Below the pieces are notes generated by a model. The model was not told the DNA's origin. It was given only the letters and a program-made list of their open reading frames with translations, and did not search any database. Positions 1 to 8,328 of a stretch of DNA of 64,000 nt are shown here, piece after piece. A program made the position numbers and the translations under genes. This stretch comes from RDXT01 sp033765305 (GTDB lineage: Bacteria > Bacteroidota > Bacteroidia > J057), in contig JANRID010000050.1 in NCBI GenBank assembly GCA_033765305.1, positions 1 to 64,000 on the forward strand, written 5' to 3'. Within the stretch, counting starts at the first letter, position 1. Each line of letters opens with the position of its first letter.

Positions 1-99
1 CAGCAGCGCCTGGACCTCAGCCGCCTGCCGGCGGGCCGCTACACCGTGACCCTGAGCGACGCGCAGGGCAAGGTAACGCGGCAGATCGTAAAGGAATGA
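1..99 (+). CDS. C-terminal end of a T9SS-exported protein (partial)
   Basis: The first 32 codons are open and end at TGA 97-99. The peptide has the pattern LPAGRYTVTLSDAQGKV followed by a basic end (RQIVKE). This is the usual last part of a type IX secretion C-terminal sorting domain (type A), where a leucine-proline-alanine-glycine turn and a tyrosine-valine strand precede a terminal lysine-rich strand. The start lies outside the window, so the passenger domain is unknown. A strong hairpin follows 45 bases downstream. Confidence 0.7.
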   Translation, partial: QQRLDLSRLPAGRYTVTLSDAQGKVTRQIVKE

Positions 100-143
100 C
101 CCCCGCTGCCCCCGCAGCATGCGGCGCATGAAGCCGATGGAAC

Positions 144-168
144 CCCTCCCCGCCGACGGCGGGGAGGG
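144..168 (+). terminator. GC-rich hairpin after the T9SS gene
   Basis: A perfect 11-bp stem (CCCTCCCCGCC with GGCGGGGAGGG) closes a 3-base loop. It stands 45 bases after the stop codon of the upstream gene. There is no clear T-run, so it may terminate weakly or stabilise the 3' end. Confidence 0.5.
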
Positions 169-278
169 AGATGGGGGAGCAGGAATCATATATTTTGATT
201 ACTGCCTGGTTATTTGACTTGCATACGTGGAATATCTTTCAGTACTTAAGCAAAGCAATCTTAAAGTGGATCTAACAT

Positions 279-294
279 GTGTTATACATAACAC
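279..294. promoter_or_regulatory. Perfect inverted repeat upstream of the NusG-like gene
   Basis: GTGTTAT-AC-ATAACAC is a perfect 7-bp dyad with a 2-base centre in the AT-rich leader of the antiterminator gene. The size fits a dimeric regulator site. The run TATATTTTG just downstream resembles a Bacteroidota -7 element but has one extra base, so promoter placement is uncertain. Confidence 0.35.
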
Positions 295-371
295 TTAATG
301 TATATTTTGTTTTCCGTTTATTAGCTCATTCAGGCAAAGCGTCCGGCTTCAGGTATTCAGACGCGGTGTTT

Positions 372-390
372 CCGGCTGTTTTTCAGCCGG
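372..390 (+). promoter_or_regulatory. Leader hairpin before the NusG-like gene
   Basis: CCGGCTG and CAGCCGG form a perfect 7-bp stem around a TTTTT loop, about 64 bases before the chosen start codon. The rest of 169-453 shows no gene. The hairpin could act in leader regulation; it lacks a following T-run expected of an intrinsic terminator. Confidence 0.35.
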
Positions 391-453
391 ATAGACAGCA
401 CGAATACAAGCTTGGCGTACCTGCTCAACCCATATTCCCAATTGTGCGCTTGT

Positions 454-957
454 ATGTCCTGTTACGTCCTGTATTCGAAGCCCAAAGCCGAAATCGTCGC
501 AGCAAAGAACCTCCAGAAGCTGGGGATCGCTGCGTATGTGCCTACTAAACGGGTGCCAGATAAAGCTGGAAAAAACTGGCTGAAGATTCCGCTGTTTTCC
601 AGCTACGTGTTTGTCGAAGCGGGGCCTGAGCGGGCCCGGGATATCGAAAAAGTATCTCAAATTTCCCGCTTTGTCCAGATCGGTAAGGAGTACGTCCGTC
701 TCACCCCTAAAGACCTTGAAAGAATTAAACGGATCAATTACCTGGAGGAGCCTGTCACTGTCGAGCGGTCACTGTTAGCCACAGGCCAGCAGGTAGAAAT
801 TCAAAACGGTCCCTTCATCGGCCTTATGGGAATCGTCGTTGACCCGAACCGAAACAACAAAGTTTACCTGGCGATCGAAGGGCTAAGGTGCTATGTATCA
901 GTCGAATTTGCCGACCTGCAATATCGGGTCGTGGAGGAGGAAGAAGAGGAAGTGTGA
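454..957 (+). CDS. UpxY/NusG-like transcription antiterminator
   Basis: This 167-residue protein begins MSCYVLYSKPKAE, the typical first strand of the NusG N-terminal (NGN) domain. It continues with AAKNLQKLGIAAYVPTKR and PLFSSYVFVEA (about 17-65), the landmark strands of NusG, RfaH and UpxY proteins. The C-terminal part has a KOW-like segment (GQQVEIQNGPFIGLMGIVV, about 112-130). Specialised paralogues such as UpxY in Bacteroides bind RNA polymerase and let it read through long, otherwise terminated operons. I chose ATG 454 because the NGN domain starts there; an in-frame ATG at 412 would add 14 residues that do not fit. The only long gene downstream on this strand is the AT-rich giant at 1344, so it is the likely target (inference). 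The acidic tail of seven residues is unusual. Confidence 0.8.
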   Translation: MSCYVLYSKPKAEIVAAKNLQKLGIAAYVPTKRVPDKAGKNWLKIPLFSSYVFVEAGPERARDIEKVSQISRFVQIGKEYVRLTPKDLERIKRINYLEEPVTVERSLLATGQQVEIQNGPFIGLMGIVVDPNRNNKVYLAIEGLRCYVSVEFADLQYRVVEEEEEEV

Positions 958-997
958 GCGAGCAAGCATCAGGGACTTTGCAGCCATAGGCCCTCAG

Positions 998-1193
998 GGA
1001 CTATTGGAGGCGGAGCCATGGCTTGGTCTGAAGACGAATCAAAATGGAATTATATCGCGAATGGTTCAGCAATCATGTTTTTTGATGCGGGCACATAAAA
1101 AATTTGCATCTATCAGCTATATTTCGTAACATTACATATGTCTCTGCCCGAAGGCATAGGAATAGACCGAAAAGGACTATTGGAGGCGGAGCC
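998..1193 (+). repeat. Pair of 20-bp direct repeats in the leader of the AT-rich gene
   Basis: The same 20 bases, GGACTATTGGAGGCGGAGCC, occur at 998-1017 and 1174-1193, 176 bases apart. Each copy includes GGAGG, which resembles a ribosome-binding site. Both lie between the antiterminator gene and the 1108-aa gene. In this position they could be recruitment elements for the NusG paralogue, or traces of a duplicated gene start. No other gene is evident in 958-1343. Confidence 0.75.
1018..1098 (+). CDS. Possible 26-aa leader peptide
   Basis: ATG 1018 follows GGAGG (1006-1010) by seven bases and opens a 26-residue frame (MAWSEDESKWNYIANGSAIM, then FFDAGT) ending TAA 1096-1098. The second copy of the repeat is followed by GTT rather than ATG and by a stop after six codons, so only copy one could make a peptide. 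No family is recognised. It could be a translated leader, the beginning of a decayed gene, or chance. Confidence 0.3.
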   Translation: MAWSEDESKWNYIANGSAIMFFDAGT

Positions 1194-1343
1194 GTTGGAA
1201 ATTACATAGAGTAAGAGTAATTCCTTGTAATTCAAAAACATTAAGCTAACTATTTGATATGCAATGTACAGCTTGTCTGTTCAACAAAAACTTACATACA
1301 GCGCACAGCTTTTGATTTTGAACCACACTAAAATTAATTTAAC

Positions 1344-4300
1344 ATGTGTACTTTTTTCAATAGAAACATTGCTAGCCAGAGAATGTTGCTAATTCTTTTG
1401 TTTGCTGCATCCTCTTATTTATATGGTCAACCGCCATCATCAGGAGACACGCAAGATATCCCTGCCAAATCTGAGTTTATCAATCTGGGCACTTTAACTC
1501 CTTGTGATTGTCGTAAACCAACACAGTTCCCAGGTGATATTGAGGAAGCCAGACGATTACTACCTTGTAGGCAGATGAAAATGGTACAACATTTCTTGAA
1601 TCTTCTTCAGGATGAAAGAACGTATAACATGAAACCTGATTTGATAGGTGATACTGAGCCAGACTTAAACAATGCTGATAAGCGAAGGCAGTATTTTTTT
1701 GGGCCTTATTGGGAATCTATTAAAAATAGTAAAAATAGAGATAGAGAGTTGTATAATGAGGCTCTTAAAAAGAGTTTCGCCCGAATGACGGCTGTTTTGA
1801 TAGCATCTGAGTTGCCAAGTGATCGATATGATGGAGGAGATAGATGGATGTGGGAGCTTCCCGACATTTATTCTCAATCAAGCATGTCGCTAGATCAAAG
1901 AAAAATGTTGATGAGGAGCGATGTCAACGAATGGATAAAAAACTCAGGAATATGGGTGTTTAGTGATGTAGGAACTAAAGAAAAGAAAAATAGGGAGGAG
2001 TTCGGGGACTACGATTTCATTTTATCTGAGATTATTTCATTCATGTACATGTTTAAAAACAGAAGAGACTTAGTAGATGATGAGTCTATGAAAGTGCTCC
2101 TAATAAAAAATTTCGAAACATCGAAAAATAATAAATTAATCAAATTATGGGATAAAAAGAAAAAAGCAGAGTGGATAAAATCAAATGTCCCATTTTCGGG
2201 CCAAGATTTTGAGCAAGATTTATGGTATAAACAAATACTCATATTTCCTGAGACAGAAAATCATATTTTAGAAATATTAAGTCATTACTATCTTATCAAT
2301 CAATGGATTGAAAACGATAGTCGGGGCTGTCAAACGTATATATATCCTCCTTCTGGCAAGGAAGTTACTTCTTGGTTTACGAATAGTCCAAGCCAGGATT
2401 TATATAAGTGGGCAAGGGATATCTGCTCTAGGCCTATGTTCAAAGGTTTTTTTGAAGATAACGCTAGGATTTATCAAGCGATTTCACTTACGGGTTTACA
2501 CAATTTTGCAACATATGCTACTGATGAACTTATTAAAACAGAAGCGCAGAACTCTCTTCATTTTCTGGCTTCCAAAATTGCATTTCAATCTCTCGATGGA
2601 AGGCGTTCTCCTCCCATAAGGCGTAATTGTGAAGAAGCAAATAACATGTATTTATACAATGGAGATGCAGCATCAGTAGCTTTTCACAGTCTTGCAGGTA
2701 TTTATAAGTGGAATGACAGCCCTTATGGCTTTAAACTGTTGCGTAAGGAGGGTGTTTCTGAGTTTGAATCCGTAGTTAGGAACCCCAATAATGAAATTTG
2801 CAAATCAGTGTTTTGGCATACATACACTTTTAAAACTAGTGACCCTAAGGGTGAACCGAATAATGAGACTATTTCAGGATATGAAGACTGGGCAACTAAT
2901 AAATACTACTCGTTTGGTATTAAAAGCACAATACTTTATTTTCTTTTTTCGGATTACGTAATTCCAGATGCTATCTGGGATTTCATGCTCCATAAATACG
3001 ATGGTTATTATGCAGGAATGACAGCCCAGTATGATAAGAAAAATTATATTGTAACAAAACTCAAAGATAAAGGCTATTATGATAGCGCATTTGATAATTT
3101 TAAAAAACGTAAAGAAAACAGAAAATATTATTATTTTTACAATGATGTGCCTTTTGATCATAAAACAAATAACGAACGAACTCCCGAAATTGTCTTTGCG
3201 ACAGATTATTGTCTGAATTTGTCGGGGGGTGTATTTAATGCTTTTGAAGGACAACAACACAAAGAGAAGAAAAAATATAAGATTGAGTTTGTATATAGTC
3301 TACCCGGCTCTGGAGGTCTTTGCACCAAAGAGAAAGGGGAGTTGAAGGTTGCTAAAAGAAGAGTTTATCCATATCATTTCTTATCTAGGCCTTATACAAT
3401 AGTGCCAAATGTGCCAAAGGAAAAACAGAAAAGAGGCGAAAATTATATTTATAAACCTTTCGGTCCTGGAAGGAGCTATTCATATGATGAGGCAATGGAA
3501 AATATGGCATTAATGCCAGGCGATATAAGGCATTGGTACAAGTCTTCAAATATTGCTACTTACAAGAACTTCAGTTATGGATATAAAGTGGAACGAAAAA
3601 AAGATTGGATTACGTATGAAAAAATAGGTGATAGCTTCCCAATGGATATCCCCAAAGAATGGAGTCAATCACCAAGCAATAGTTTCAATATCGGCAAGGC
3701 AGATCAATTTATAATTTATGATCTCAGGGAAGTTATGCAACGAAAAGGACAGGTTGGATTTTTCCTTGTTACTGCTCGCCTTTACAAAGGCAATAATATA
3801 AATAGACCTTGGTCTAAAAGAGTTGCAAGAGGGTTTTGGGAAATAGTTCCGGAAAGTAGAGTCAGCTCCTTGGATGAACTGAAGAATTTAATACTTGCAA
3901 ATAATAGGAAAGAAAATTTTCGAATAAAGAAAAGTGAAGACTATTTTTACAAGCTTTGTGTTTCTGGCGAAACTGTTTATTTGTATAGAAAAATTGGCTT
4001 CCGGGCCACAGAAAGCACAAAAAAACAACATCAAGTTCAAGGGATATACAAGATATTGGATAGTGAAGGTGGTAATATTCCACTCGAAAAAGTTTTCATT
4101 AACTTTATGAATAACCAACAAATGAATAGATTACCGTTGTTAAATGTAAAAGCGCTGGATCGTAACTTTAATTATATTACTTATACACATGGGGATTATG
4201 TGATGTACGGTTGTGCCAGGGACGGCTGGCTGGCAATCAATAATTATCGTCACGGCACTTGGTTTTTTGCAGACTCTAGAAGGATTGGGAATCGGCAGGG

Positions 4301-4670
4301 AACTTCATATTGGATGGAGGGTAAGTATCGAGACAATGTAGATGTAGTAAACGTGCGAGAGTCTATTTGGAAGTTGAGTTGTGAGCCAGGTTCAAACCAG
4401 GGCCCTCCTCCTGAGAACATTGCGATTATTACAAGACATAGCAATCAAGTCCCGCAACCGGAGACAATAAATAGTGAAAAATGCAATGAATTGAAAAACA
4501 AATTAAAAATGCTTGAGGAGACGATGGCTAAACTCGAAAAAGAGCGAAAGCTGATAAGTTTAGTCCCAACAGAAACAAATTTACGTCGACGCAAAGTACT
4601 GTCTCTTAGAATAGAGAGCCTGGGTCGGGAGATTCAAGAAACAACCGAAATGCTAAAAGCTTGCTTATAG
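1344..4670 (+). CDS. Large secreted protein of unknown function, AT-rich
   Basis: The frame encodes 1108 residues and is much richer in A and T than the rest of the window, suggesting foreign origin. The N-terminus has a basic stretch, then LLILLFAASSYLYG and Q, which reads as a signal peptide cleaved near residue 29. A cysteine-rich motif (TPCDCRKP) follows at about 52-59. The middle is rich in tyrosine, tryptophan, lysine and asparagine, with no catalytic motif I recognise. The last 70 residues are charged heptad-like sequence (ELKNKLKMLEETMAKLEKE), a probable coiled coil. No T9SS sorting domain is seen at the C-terminus. It follows the NusG-like gene and the duplicated leader element. Start choice rests on the signal peptide. 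It may be an exported surface or polysaccharide-linked protein, but no function can be assigned. Confidence 0.75.
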   Translation: MCTFFNRNIASQRMLLILLFAASSYLYGQPPSSGDTQDIPAKSEFINLGTLTPCDCRKPTQFPGDIEEARRLLPCRQMKMVQHFLNLLQDERTYNMKPDLIGDTEPDLNNADKRRQYFFGPYWESIKNSKNRDRELYNEALKKSFARMTAVLIASELPSDRYDGGDRWMWELPDIYSQSSMSLDQRKMLMRSDVNEWIKNSGIWVFSDVGTKEKKNREEFGDYDFILSEIISFMYMFKNRRDLVDDESMKVLLIKNFETSKNNKLIKLWDKKKKAEWIKSNVPFSGQDFEQDLWYKQILIFPETENHILEILSHYYLINQWIENDSRGCQTYIYPPSGKEVTSWFTNSPSQDLYKWARDICSRPMFKGFFEDNARIYQAISLTGLHNFATYATDELIKTEAQNSLHFLASKIAFQSLDGRRSPPIRRNCEEANNMYLYNGDAASVAFHSLAGIYKWNDSPYGFKLLRKEGVSEFESVVRNPNNEICKSVFWHTYTFKTSDPKGEPNNETISGYEDWATNKYYSFGIKSTILYFLFSDYVIPDAIWDFMLHKYDGYYAGMTAQYDKKNYIVTKLKDKGYYDSAFDNFKKRKENRKYYYFYNDVPFDHKTNNERTPEIVFATDYCLNLSGGVFNAFEGQQHKEKKKYKIEFVYSLPGSGGLCTKEKGELKVAKRRVYPYHFLSRPYTIVPNVPKEKQKRGENYIYKPFGPGRSYSYDEAMENMALMPGDIRHWYKSSNIATYKNFSYGYKVERKKDWITYEKIGDSFPMDIPKEWSQSPSNSFNIGKADQFIIYDLREVMQRKGQVGFFLVTARLYKGNNINRPWSKRVARGFWEIVPESRVSSLDELKNLILANNRKENFRIKKSEDYFYKLCVSGETVYLYRKIGFRATESTKKQHQVQGIYKILDSEGGNIPLEKVFINFMNNQQMNRLPLLNVKALDRNFNYITYTHGDYVMYGCARDGWLAINNYRHGTWFFADSRRIGNRQGTSYWMEGKYRDNVDVVNVRESIWKLSCEPGSNQGPPPENIAIITRHSNQVPQPETINSEKCNELKNKLKMLEETMAKLEKERKLISLVPTETNLRRRKVLSLRIESLGREIQETTEMLKACL

Positions 4671-4925
4671 TATTTCCCAACTGTTCTACACCGCATAGAC
4701 GACCGGAAGTGCTCACCGCGGTTAGAGCCGATGGTCAATCACAGGCATTCCACATAGCCACAATGGCAGAAGTGCAGAAACCATTAACAAGACTTCAATG
4801 CTAACCTTTCACGCAATACCAGTATTTGAAGGCAACACCCAACTTGACGGTATCCACTATCCTCTTCCCATAGCCCGAGCCACCAAAAAGTAGGAAGAAT
4901 TATATACATTCAAAAAGAGCCCGCC

Positions 4926-5283
4926 ATGCGGAAGAGCCAATTCAGTGAAAGCCAGCGGCAGGCGATTGTCGCAAAGCTGGACGCAGGCTATAGCCTGGAG
5001 TCCAGCTGCCGGGAGCACCGCACCAGATCAGCCCGGCCACATTCTACAAGTAGAAGCGCGAGCAGAGCGATCAGCAGGACGAGGCCAAACGCGAGCTGAA
5101 GCAGCTGCGGGAGGAGAACAGCCGCCTGAAGAAGATGTACTCCGAGCTTCAGATCGACCACCAGATCCTGCGGGAGGGGTACGAGTTTGCAAAAAAGCTT
5201 TCGGCCAAGCCCAACAGGAAACGCTGATGGATCAGCTGTGGGTGCGGTTTAGCGTGCGCAGTTGCGCCAGGCTATTCCCTTAG
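4926..5283 (+). pseudogene. Decayed IS3-family transposase (orfA plus start of orfB)
   Basis: ATG 4926 opens MRKSQFSESQRQAIVAKLDA, the helix-turn-helix start of IS3-family OrfA. Near 5018 the frame shifts. In the next frame it continues as ISPATFYK, then TAG where the family has tryptophan, then KREQSDQQDEAKRELKQLRE and ENSRLKKMYSELQIDHQIL, the leucine-zipper part of OrfA. OrfA ends at TGA 5225-5227. An overlapping ATG 5227 begins a short OrfB-like remnant (FSVRSCARLF) stopped at 5283. Most of the DDE catalytic orfB is missing. The element is therefore dead, through frameshift, nonsense codon and deletion. It marks the left side of the five-gene block. Between 4671 and 4925 no gene was seen. 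Confidence 0.85.
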
Positions 5284-5341
5284 ATTACCCCTGATTCGCA
5301 TATAATAATACTGCCTGGCACCATTAACCCGATCAAACACC

Positions 5342-8119
5342 ATGCCCCTCCTAAAGCCCTTAGCCGACAGATTTGCGGGCTTGCCGCTGATCCTTTGCGG
5401 TCCTATCGTTCGCCGCGTCGATGCAGACCTCATCTGCGTCTGGGTGGCCATGAAGGCTGCTCGCCGGGTGAAACTCGAATTGTACGCCGGCCTCCAGTCG
5501 CCCTCCAGGCCTGATTTCCCGGAAAAGCAGGTGGCGATGGCTTCCCCGCTCACCTATCCCTTCTCGCTGGGGCCCCACCTGCATCTGGCGCTGGTAGTGC
5601 TGCCCACCAATGGCTTGCTGCCGCCGAACAGCATTTTCTCCTACAACCTCCTGTTCTTCGAAAACAATACGGAAAAAGAAAACCTTATTTCAGAAGGCTT
5701 GCTCGAAGAACCGGTATTGCTGGGGTTTAAAGAGGGCCAGCTGCCGTCGTTTGTCACCCCTCCGGGCAATATAGAAGAGCTGCGCATCGCCCACGGCTCC
5801 TGCCGCAAGCCCCACGGCCGTGGCCGAGACGGCCTGGCTGCCCTGGCCAAGGTCATCGAGCCGGCCTTCTGTCAAACCGGTGAACACTGGGCCCGCCCGC
5901 ATGTGTTCTTTCACACCGGAGACCAGATCTACGCCGATGACGTGTCGAGCTTCCTGATCGAACTCTGCAACGACGCCGGCAATTTTCTCTTCCAGAAGAT
6001 CGAGCAATTGCCCTTTCCCGAAAAACCCGAAGACCACTACGTAGCCCAGGCCGAACCGGGGAAAAAGTTCGTCTGGATTGACGCCACCTCCGAGGCGCTG
6101 CCGCCGAACCGCCGGGCGACCAATTTTTACAGCGGCTTCACCGGCGACCAGAGCAACCACCTGTACTCGCTGGCGGAATTCTGCGCGGCCTACCTATTCC
6201 AGTGGTCGGACGTGCTCTGGCCTGCGGAGCTGCCCTCTGTACGCGACGTCTTCAAAAGCAGGGTTCTGGATCTGGCCGAAACCCGGAACTACCTCTTTCC
6301 CCTGAAGAAGAATGGCCCGGACACCAGCGAAAAAGACTGGGATGTGCCGGAAAACTGGAACGACCTGAATCGCGACGACCGGCTCCGGCTGTTCGATAAG
6401 GGAGACGATACCTTGGAAAAGGGCTTTAAAAAATTTGAAAAAGACAACGAAAAGTCGCGGGAGATCGTCCTGGATTTCCAGCGCGACCTGCCCGCTGCCC
6501 GCCGCGTGATGGCCAACGTGTCCAATATCATGACCTTTGACGACCACGACGTCACCGACGACTGGTACCTTACAGGGCGCTGGTCCAAACGCGCCCTTGG
6601 CACTAGACTCGGCGAAACTATCATCCGAAACGGTCTCCTGGCTTTTGCCTTGTTCCAAGCCAGCGGCAACGACCCCTTGCCCTGGATCACGCCCTACACT
6701 GCCCAGGATAAGCTCACTGCCCAGTTGCGACTGTTGCTCAACACCTTTAAAGCTCAGGCTACGCCAAACCCGGTTTCCGCCACCGAGCCGGCGGGCCTGC
6801 CGGCCGTTGCCCAACAGTTCAACCTCCTGCTCGGCTTCAACGACCTCGACAACCCACCGGTCAAGTGGCATTTTGCCTACCGACTGGGGCCGGCCCACGT
6901 GCTTGGGCTCGACACGCGCACGCGCCGCGATTTTTCCGCCGGCCTTGATTTTCCGCCCAACCTTCTGCGCAAGAAGGCCCTCGAAGAGCAGATCCCGACC
7001 ATCCCGCCAGCTTTCGGCACGGAAGTGTTCGTGGTGCTGTCCGGTGCGCCGATACTGGGTTTGGCCGCTATCGAAGCCATCGGACAGACCATCATCCCGC
7101 GGGTACTCAACGTGATCGGTACCTTCAAAGATAAATTCGATATCCCCAAACGCGAGGCCAGCCACAAGGGTGAAGAGAGCCTCGACGTGGAACACTGGTC
7201 CATCCACGCCGCCGGCTACGAGGCCCTGCTCAAGCGGCTGGCCGGCCTGGGCAAGCCGGTGGTCTGCCTTTCCGGTGATGTGCACTACGGCATTACCAGC
7301 CAGATGGACTACTGGCAAAAAGGCCAACCGGAAGCAGCCCGCTTCGTGCAAATGGTATCCAGCTCGCTCAAGAACATCAAACCCGAAGGCCAACTGCTGG
7401 GGCTGTTGCCCACCCCGCTAACGCAAACAGCCCTGGCCGGCGGCCTGAACCGCGACCTGCGCGACCTGACGCTCATCGGCTGGGAGGACCAGCTTGACAG
7501 CAAGCAACTCAAATTCCGCCTCCAGTTCGAGCCGGGGCAGTTTCGCGACGCCCGCCCGGGCGACTACCCTGTAAGGCTGGGCGCCGCCCTGGGCAAAGTA
7601 CCCGTGTTTTTGCCGCTGCGCGACTGGCCGCTGGCCGAATTCCCGCCGCCTGCACCCGGGGGCGAACCGATGGTGCTGCCCAGGATCGTGTTGAAAAAGT
7701 CCCCCCCAGAACCCACTTACCGCTGGCGGTTGAACATCGTGCAGGATGAGCGCCCCGACCAGCAGCGGTTCAGCGCCCTGGGCGCCGACGGCCTTAAGGT
7801 GGACCCGGATCGGGATCTGCCCACCGACCCCGCCGACCCGGACTACCAGAAAACGCTCGATCAGGTCCTGCGCCGCAATGCTTTCTTCAGCCGCACCCAC
7901 ATCAGCCGTACGGTCAACTGGTACAGCCACGCGGCTGTGGTGCGCTTCGTCAGGAAAGCCGATGACGAACTGTTCGCCCAGCACGCCTACTTCTTTTATC
8001 CGCAACTGCCGTCGCACCACGACCACCCCGGCAAATGGAAAGAGCCTTTCCTGCAACACGAAGTCTCTCTGAAACCCAAGCCCGCATCGGAGCGCCCATC
8101 TTTTCCGGTGGAACCCTAG
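5342..8119 (+). CDS. PhoD-like metallophosphatase (alkaline phosphatase D type)
   Basis: This 925-residue protein carries the metal-binding blocks of PhoD-like phosphatases in the right order: HGSCRKP (151-157), HTGDQIYADD (191-200), FDDHDVTDDW (399-408) and LSGDVHYG (643-650). PhoD enzymes are phosphomono/diesterases using iron and calcium. The N-terminal 60 residues read as a beta-sandwich preceding the catalytic domain (CGPIVRRVDADLICVWVAMK). No Tat or Sec signal peptide is visible, unlike classical secreted PhoD, so a cytoplasmic location is likely. At 925 residues it is larger than the usual 450-600, mainly through long insertions and a 200-residue C-terminal part. It is the first of five co-directional giant genes. 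It begins 58 bases after an IS3 remnant. The substrate is unknown. Confidence 0.85.
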   Translation: MPLLKPLADRFAGLPLILCGPIVRRVDADLICVWVAMKAARRVKLELYAGLQSPSRPDFPEKQVAMASPLTYPFSLGPHLHLALVVLPTNGLLPPNSIFSYNLLFFENNTEKENLISEGLLEEPVLLGFKEGQLPSFVTPPGNIEELRIAHGSCRKPHGRGRDGLAALAKVIEPAFCQTGEHWARPHVFFHTGDQIYADDVSSFLIELCNDAGNFLFQKIEQLPFPEKPEDHYVAQAEPGKKFVWIDATSEALPPNRRATNFYSGFTGDQSNHLYSLAEFCAAYLFQWSDVLWPAELPSVRDVFKSRVLDLAETRNYLFPLKKNGPDTSEKDWDVPENWNDLNRDDRLRLFDKGDDTLEKGFKKFEKDNEKSREIVLDFQRDLPAARRVMANVSNIMTFDDHDVTDDWYLTGRWSKRALGTRLGETIIRNGLLAFALFQASGNDPLPWITPYTAQDKLTAQLRLLLNTFKAQATPNPVSATEPAGLPAVAQQFNLLLGFNDLDNPPVKWHFAYRLGPAHVLGLDTRTRRDFSAGLDFPPNLLRKKALEEQIPTIPPAFGTEVFVVLSGAPILGLAAIEAIGQTIIPRVLNVIGTFKDKFDIPKREASHKGEESLDVEHWSIHAAGYEALLKRLAGLGKPVVCLSGDVHYGITSQMDYWQKGQPEAARFVQMVSSSLKNIKPEGQLLGLLPTPLTQTALAGGLNRDLRDLTLIGWEDQLDSKQLKFRLQFEPGQFRDARPGDYPVRLGAALGKVPVFLPLRDWPLAEFPPPAPGGEPMVLPRIVLKKSPPEPTYRWRLNIVQDERPDQQRFSALGADGLKVDPDRDLPTDPADPDYQKTLDQVLRRNAFFSRTHISRTVNWYSHAAVVRFVRKADDELFAQHAYFFYPQLPSHHDHPGKWKEPFLQHEVSLKPKPASERPSFPVEP

Positions 8120-8250
8120 GATAGTCGGAGTCGATAGGTTGTATTAGACTAATAACGAACGGATGACGGGACGGTGTCAGATCTTAGAGCGTGTTCAAGT
8201 AACCGCGTTTGCACAAGACGCAGGGACTGATTTTCAATGTCACCGGACAC

Positions 8251-8290
8251 CCTGCCCGCCAGGCCGCCAAGGCGCAGCCTGGTGGGCAGG
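8251..8290 (+). promoter_or_regulatory. Long hairpin between the first two island genes
   Basis: In the 209-base gap, 8251-8264 (CCTGCCCGCCAGGC) pairs with 8277-8290 at 13 of 14 positions, the exception being a G-U pair. Inside, CGCC-AA-GGCG extends the structure. No T-run follows. It may separate expression of the phosphatase gene from the downstream four or protect a processed mRNA end. Confidence 0.5.
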
Positions 8291-8328
8291 CAGGCGGGCA
8301 CCGTCTACACCCAAGTAAGAAACCGAAT

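Noticed and set aside
6194..7393. A 399-codon open frame antisense to the PhoD-like gene
   Set aside because: The plus-strand gene carries all metal-binding motifs, so the antisense frame is a shadow.
8209..8328. Forty-codon N-terminal extension of the DUF6603-like protein
   Set aside because: It would be encoded by the intercistronic hairpin and is Gly, Pro and Ala-rich without family similarity; ATG 8329 is preferred.
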